Source: Burhinus oedicnemus | Lineage: Eukaryota > Chordata > Aves > Charadriiformes > Burhinidae | Assembly: GCA_008921705.1 (NCBI GenBank) | Contig: VFFE01006842.1 | Span: 827,321-891,320 of the forward strand | Length of the DNA stretch: 64,000 nt | Direction: 5' to 3' | In this document: positions 59,446 to 64,000 of the stretch, one piece after another | How positions within the stretch are numbered: position 1 is the stretch's first letter | Layout: the number at the start of each line of letters is the position of its first letter | Position numbers and translations under genes: made by a program | Notes under the pieces: model-generated | Databases searched by the model: none | Seen by the model: the letters and a program-made list of their open reading frames with translations, nothing else | What the model was told of the DNA's origin: nothing

Positions 59446-62400
59446 GTTTTGAGGGAAGAATTCAGGTTTGTATATGTAGCAAAGTTCTCATTGCATGTAA
59501 GGGTGCAGAATGTGTCTGTAGAGACTTAAAACATTTCTTCAATTTTATTTCATCCTAGATTTTTGGAAGGAGGAGGGCTGCAAAGTTCAGCTGTAACCCT
59601 GAGTCCAGTGGCCTGTTTTCTCGGAGATCTGTTATGTTAAAACAAAAATGGCATCCCTGTACAAATAAGATATACCGTAAGCCAGTGCAGTTTGTGCTGG
59701 TTTAGTACTGCAAATCATGAATTATTGAGTCCTTATTATGTTTTCAACAATATTTCAAGTTTATGTGAGATAGCATGTGTCCAAGAAGAAGAGAAAAAAA
59801 CTACCAAATTGTCGCTTCAGCTGAAAATATGAAATGATCCAACAGAACTAACTTACATTGGCTGCCGACCATTCAGAAACACACCATTAACGCATTGTGA
59901 TCACCAGCGACTGGCTACCACAGGCCACCCTAACGCTGGATTGCACCTGTGGCTTAGGGGGAACTTGGTGCCAAAGGAGGCAGAGTAGATCTCCTCCTCT
60001 GCTCTCAGAAGAGCAGTGCAAGAATCCCTCCTCCATGGATTAGGGAAAAATCACTACTTATGGTCTTGTAACTAGCACTAATGAAAAACTACTGGACAAA
60101 TGTGCTTCCTTTGAGCCACAGAAAATATCCTAGTGCTTTTAGCTGCAACACTACACTGCTTGGAAAGTCCCTGCCCCCTACAATTTTATCAGATGTACAG
60201 TTTTCCAGTATTCCCTTTCTTATGTATAAACATTTAAGGTCAAGTAATGCAAAAAGGACACTTGCAAATACGCAAGCTGACAAAAGAGTTCCTGCATTGC
60301 TGCAGTGACACTGGAGGATGGTGAGGGCCTGATTCTGCAGCCAACAATAGAATATGCAGGGAAACTGCTGTGCTGAGCATTATTAGTTTCAATGAGTTGT
60401 TTATATACCTGCAATAGTTTGCACCTTTTCGATTGCAGACCACTGCTCTATACCATGGCTTGCATTCTAAAATATGTAGTCTTTGCCTAGAGCATTCTGA
60501 AGTTGATAGTTGCTCCAGTGGCTCACGCTGCTCAATATTTTGTAGTCCTCAGTGACATCCCTTTTTCTTGAGTATAGCAAATGTTTCACCTAGGTCAATT
60601 CTAGCAGTCTATTTGGCAGTTACCTTTTAAAATTGACTGCCTGGATCTATTTATGAATCGCTCATCTGCTTTTATTTTCTCCTCGCCCTAGAAATAATGA
60701 TGGAAGCAGGTGTGAAGAGACCAACAGCATAGGTACTCACAGGCTTACTACTACAGATGGCAACTGCGCCACCCATTTACAGACAATCTGCACTGCAGTA
60801 TGTACTCTGAACCAATGGGTTGCTGGTTTCTTTTCTTTTTTTTTCTGCATGATACATAAAAGATGATTTTTGAGTAATTTCCAATACAATGAATAAACTA
60901 TTGACATAATTTTTACTTTTAAGATGTGCTGATTCATTAATAATATCCTTATATTAAAATAATCATTGCTCTTTAGTTTGTAACATTATTTTCCACTGTT
61001 TTCTATTCCTAACAAATTAGTATGGGAGGTGTAGCCATAGAGAAGGTATAAACAAATGGAGAAAGTGTACTGGAATATGCAGTTAGAAGAAAAAGGGAAA
61101 GAGGATTTCTGTTGCTATATGTCTGCATGTGGTAACTGCATTGGATTTTAAAGAAATTTGATATTTCCTTGATGCAAATACCCTTTGTAGATAATAACAA
61201 TAAAGCAAAGATGGCTGTAAAGTCAATATTCAAACAAAGTTTGACTATGTTATGAATAAGATCGTTTCGTTTTGTTGGTTTTGCTGTTCCGGTTTTGTTG
61301 TTTTTTAATCTAGGTTTCTGTAGGGATTTCTTTATCTGTGACAGATATGTCTTAGAAACTACATATTAGCAGAGTGTAAAGTTTTGTGGTAAGATATTGT
61401 GGGTTTAGAGATTTTTTTTCTTGGTTTAGAAGAGCAAAGTCAAGGACAACTCCATGTGTTCTGCAAAGTTCAGCAGTAATATTATTATTCACACAAGTTG
61501 TCTCAGTTGTGAAGTCAGTACATTTATTCTGGATGTCTTTTTATTATTAATGGCCCTTTCGCCTGACTTTCTACATTTTTTTAAGCCAACATTGCTCTTA
61601 CCTGCTGGCCAGTTCACTTAAATTGTTTTCATCCCCTGGTTGCCTTAAAGGTGAAGCTTTGTTCCAAATGTCTTCTGAAAGGTTAGTCCTAGCTACTGTA
61701 TTGATATTGGATAGAGACAGAAAATTCTCAGGAAATAGCTATGGCAAATGAAATAGTGAAACTCTCCTCCTTCTTTCAAGGCATCACTCATTCTATCTGA
61801 AATGCTACCTGCAGCATGACATCACAGGGTAAAATTCACCATGGAGCCAGGGTAAATATAACACGAAGACCACAGAATGCTTAAATCCACTCGTTTGCCA
61901 CCACAGTGTATCTATCTTAAGCAGAAGTAGATGTTTAAGTAAGAATTACAGTGGTGTGCTGCCTTTTTGATGGCTCTTCGCAAACAGGCGAATTTCACCT
62001 AGAGAGAATAAGCATAAAATTGGATCAATTTATTAAAAGTTCTGACTGGAAAAAAAAATTATTAAAAAAAGATTAGTCACCAAAATATGACTTCCATCTT
62101 GGAAAAATAATATTTAGGAAAATTAACATTTTTCTTTCAAGTATGAGTCAAAATAGGAATTTCTTATCTTTGAAAATGCCCTCAATTTCTAGTGCATTTG
62201 GATGAAGAGGTCTGGTTTTCTGTGGGCCACTTGCAAGGGCCTCATAATCTGAGGTTTAGTTGTAATTTTATTTTCATATGAATCTTAAAATACTTAGCAA
62301 TATTGCTGATAGAGAACTACTTATACTATCAAAGATGTTTATATAAAGCATAAGTAACACTGCCAAAGAATTAATTAGCACAAGCGATGGAGGTTACTGG

Positions 62401-64000
62401 AATGTGAAGCGCAGGGCTCTAACTGCAAAATCAAGAGCTGAGCAAAATGAGATATTGGTTTAGCTTCAGTAGATTATGTTACAAAGAACTGTGTATCAAA
62501 CTGCTACAATTTCATCTGCTTGTCCTTCCTTATTTATAGAGTACCTTTAGGAAGTTATCCCAGTCTTTCAAGAGAATTTGTAGGGAAACTCAGGACTCAA
62601 AAATACATTTATCACAAACAGAGTAAAATAACACGTAATGGAGGGACATCTTAAACTCAATACAAAGTAACATTCAGATGATTTTGGTATATGGGGATGT
62701 ATGTGTGTGTTAGAGTAATGTGAAATACAGAGTACCAAGGTGATAATATGACATATTAGGACAATTCATTTTATACATCTTAAAATAGAAATGTCTAAGG
62801 AATGAGAGATGGAGGTCAGAAAAAATTCATGAATTCTTCTACCTTATTTTCATAAATCAATGCCTTAGGCCCCACTGAGGCAGCTAAAAATACATTTCTC
62901 TTTCAGATGAAGGAGATTAGGAGGTGGGAGGGAGGGCATGTTGCCTTGCAAACATAGAGGATGTCAGCCTTGTCATGAAAATTATGAACATATTGTGTAG
63001 GTGTTACTGCATGAGGGATGCACTTTCCCTTTTAGTGACATAGATAATAATAGTCTTTTATAATCTACTATATACAAGTTGAAATTTCACCTTTTCAACC
63101 TATTATGTTTGTGGTGCAGCCTCTAAATAGCTAATAGGAGAGAAGAGGTGAGGTTGAAGGGACTGGATGATTTCTCTTCACTGCTGTGCAAAATCTGTGG
63201 ATTTAAGGCAACAAACTGGTGTTGAACTGGTACACAGTGAATGCAATGTTTTCTGACTCTGGGAACTATTGACTTTCCTGGGTACTGTGTTTAGAGAAGA
63301 CAGAATAACGAAGGTGAGTGCTTTTCACTCTGGATGTCAAAGTAGAAATTGGAATGACTCGGCTGATACTTTAGACCTATCTGCTCTCCAGTCTGTGAAG
63401 TAGGTCTAGAGACTGCAGCCACCGCAAAGGTAGAAACAATGAGCCAAAGTCAGGTAAATCCAGTTCAAAAAACTACTTCTTAAATGCATGGCTATTCATC
63501 AGTTGCTTAAGCTAACTAAAAAGTGAGTATGGACTGTGCTTGTGGGGTGAGAGTCTTTACATATTCATCATGGAGAAGCAAAGCCTGAACTCTAATGACT
63601 GGGCCTTCATGGCACAAAAATTAACAAGACAAATAATGCAATGGGTGTCTGTTAATTGGAACAACTCGGTGGGTAGCCAGTTAAATGGCTGCCTTGATGA
63701 GGTGAAAAAAATTCAAAACCAGGTTTGAAAATCACTAAATTGACATAAAACTGCACACAAACTAAAAATTGTAAAGATAAACATTTTATATGGCCCTTCT
63801 TTATGGAATCTGCCTCCTATAACATATTCTGTGCAAGACAGAGGGTCGATTATCTGTTGCATACCGAAGACACTGTACCTCTGATACAGAATATACTCCA
63901 AGTATGGGGGCAGAAAAGGTAAAGATTGTTGCACTCATTAGGCAGATCTTCATTTTTCTTCAACGGATGGAAACTTTGGAGCTTCTAACAACAAAAGTTC
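59446..64000. other. AT-rich non-coding DNA to the window end
   Basis: About 4.55 kb with short open frames only (under 80 codons), none recognisable. A small cluster of CpGs lies near 59869-59935. A gtgagt donor-like word occurs at 63314 without a convincing exon before it. No further transposon was recognised. Confidence 0.55.

Noticed and set aside
63290..63320. Possible 19-bp microexon before gtgagt at 63314
   Set aside because: Acceptor is weak (gtactgtgtttag) and nothing else supports it.
1..64000. tRNA, rRNA, riboswitch, operon or bacterial mobile system
   Set aside because: Nothing with these structures was seen by eye; the sequence is vertebrate-like. A covariance-model scan was not possible here.

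Overview
The window looks like nuclear DNA from a bird. All clearly recognisable interspersed repeats are of the avian kind: five chicken-repeat-1 (CR1) LINE copies with the typical CR1 3' ends, and two solo LTRs of avian endogenous-retrovirus type. No mammalian Alu or L1 sequence was seen, and there is no compact bacterial-style gene packing. The rest is AT-rich, CpG-poor, stop-rich sequence, as in a large intron or gene desert. I recognise no complete protein-coding host gene. Species cannot be assigned from what I see.

Layout. Positions 1-18482 are single-copy non-coding DNA with a few old repeat remnants: a CORE-SINE-like stretch near 7.2 kb, an ancient repeat near 9.65 kb, an old CR1 3' end near 14.0 kb and a palindromic remnant near 14.95 kb. 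At 18483-18581 lies the best candidate for a host exon: 99 bp, phase 1-1, CpG-rich, with a good acceptor and a gtaagt donor. It is followed by a young CR1 3' fragment (19238-19490). The stretch 19.5-37.8 kb is quiet apart from a solo LTR (28074-28837) and a CpG-rich patch (36430-36720). A CR1 reverse-transcriptase fragment lies on the plus strand at 37810-39008. The stretch 39.0-53.2 kb is again quiet, with a CORE-SINE (MIR-like) copy at 48292-48515. From 53.2 to 59.45 kb there is a transposon cluster: a 3.16-kb CR1 on the minus strand (53192-56348), a 0.54-kb CR1 on the minus strand (57031-57568), and a solo LTR with a perfect 5-bp target duplication (58357-59440) that carries a CR1 inserted inside it. 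Positions 59.45-64.0 kb are quiet.

How it works together. The only protein-like sequence of known family is CR1 ORF2 (endonuclease plus reverse transcriptase). Every copy is 5' truncated and carries stops or frameshifts, so none can move by itself. No operon, CRISPR array, tRNA or rRNA gene, or novel defence-like system was seen. The observations most worth checking are the exon candidate with its 16-bp palindromic splice-donor region, the CpG-rich patches, the nested LTR/CR1 structure and the CR1 fragment that has lost its 3' end.
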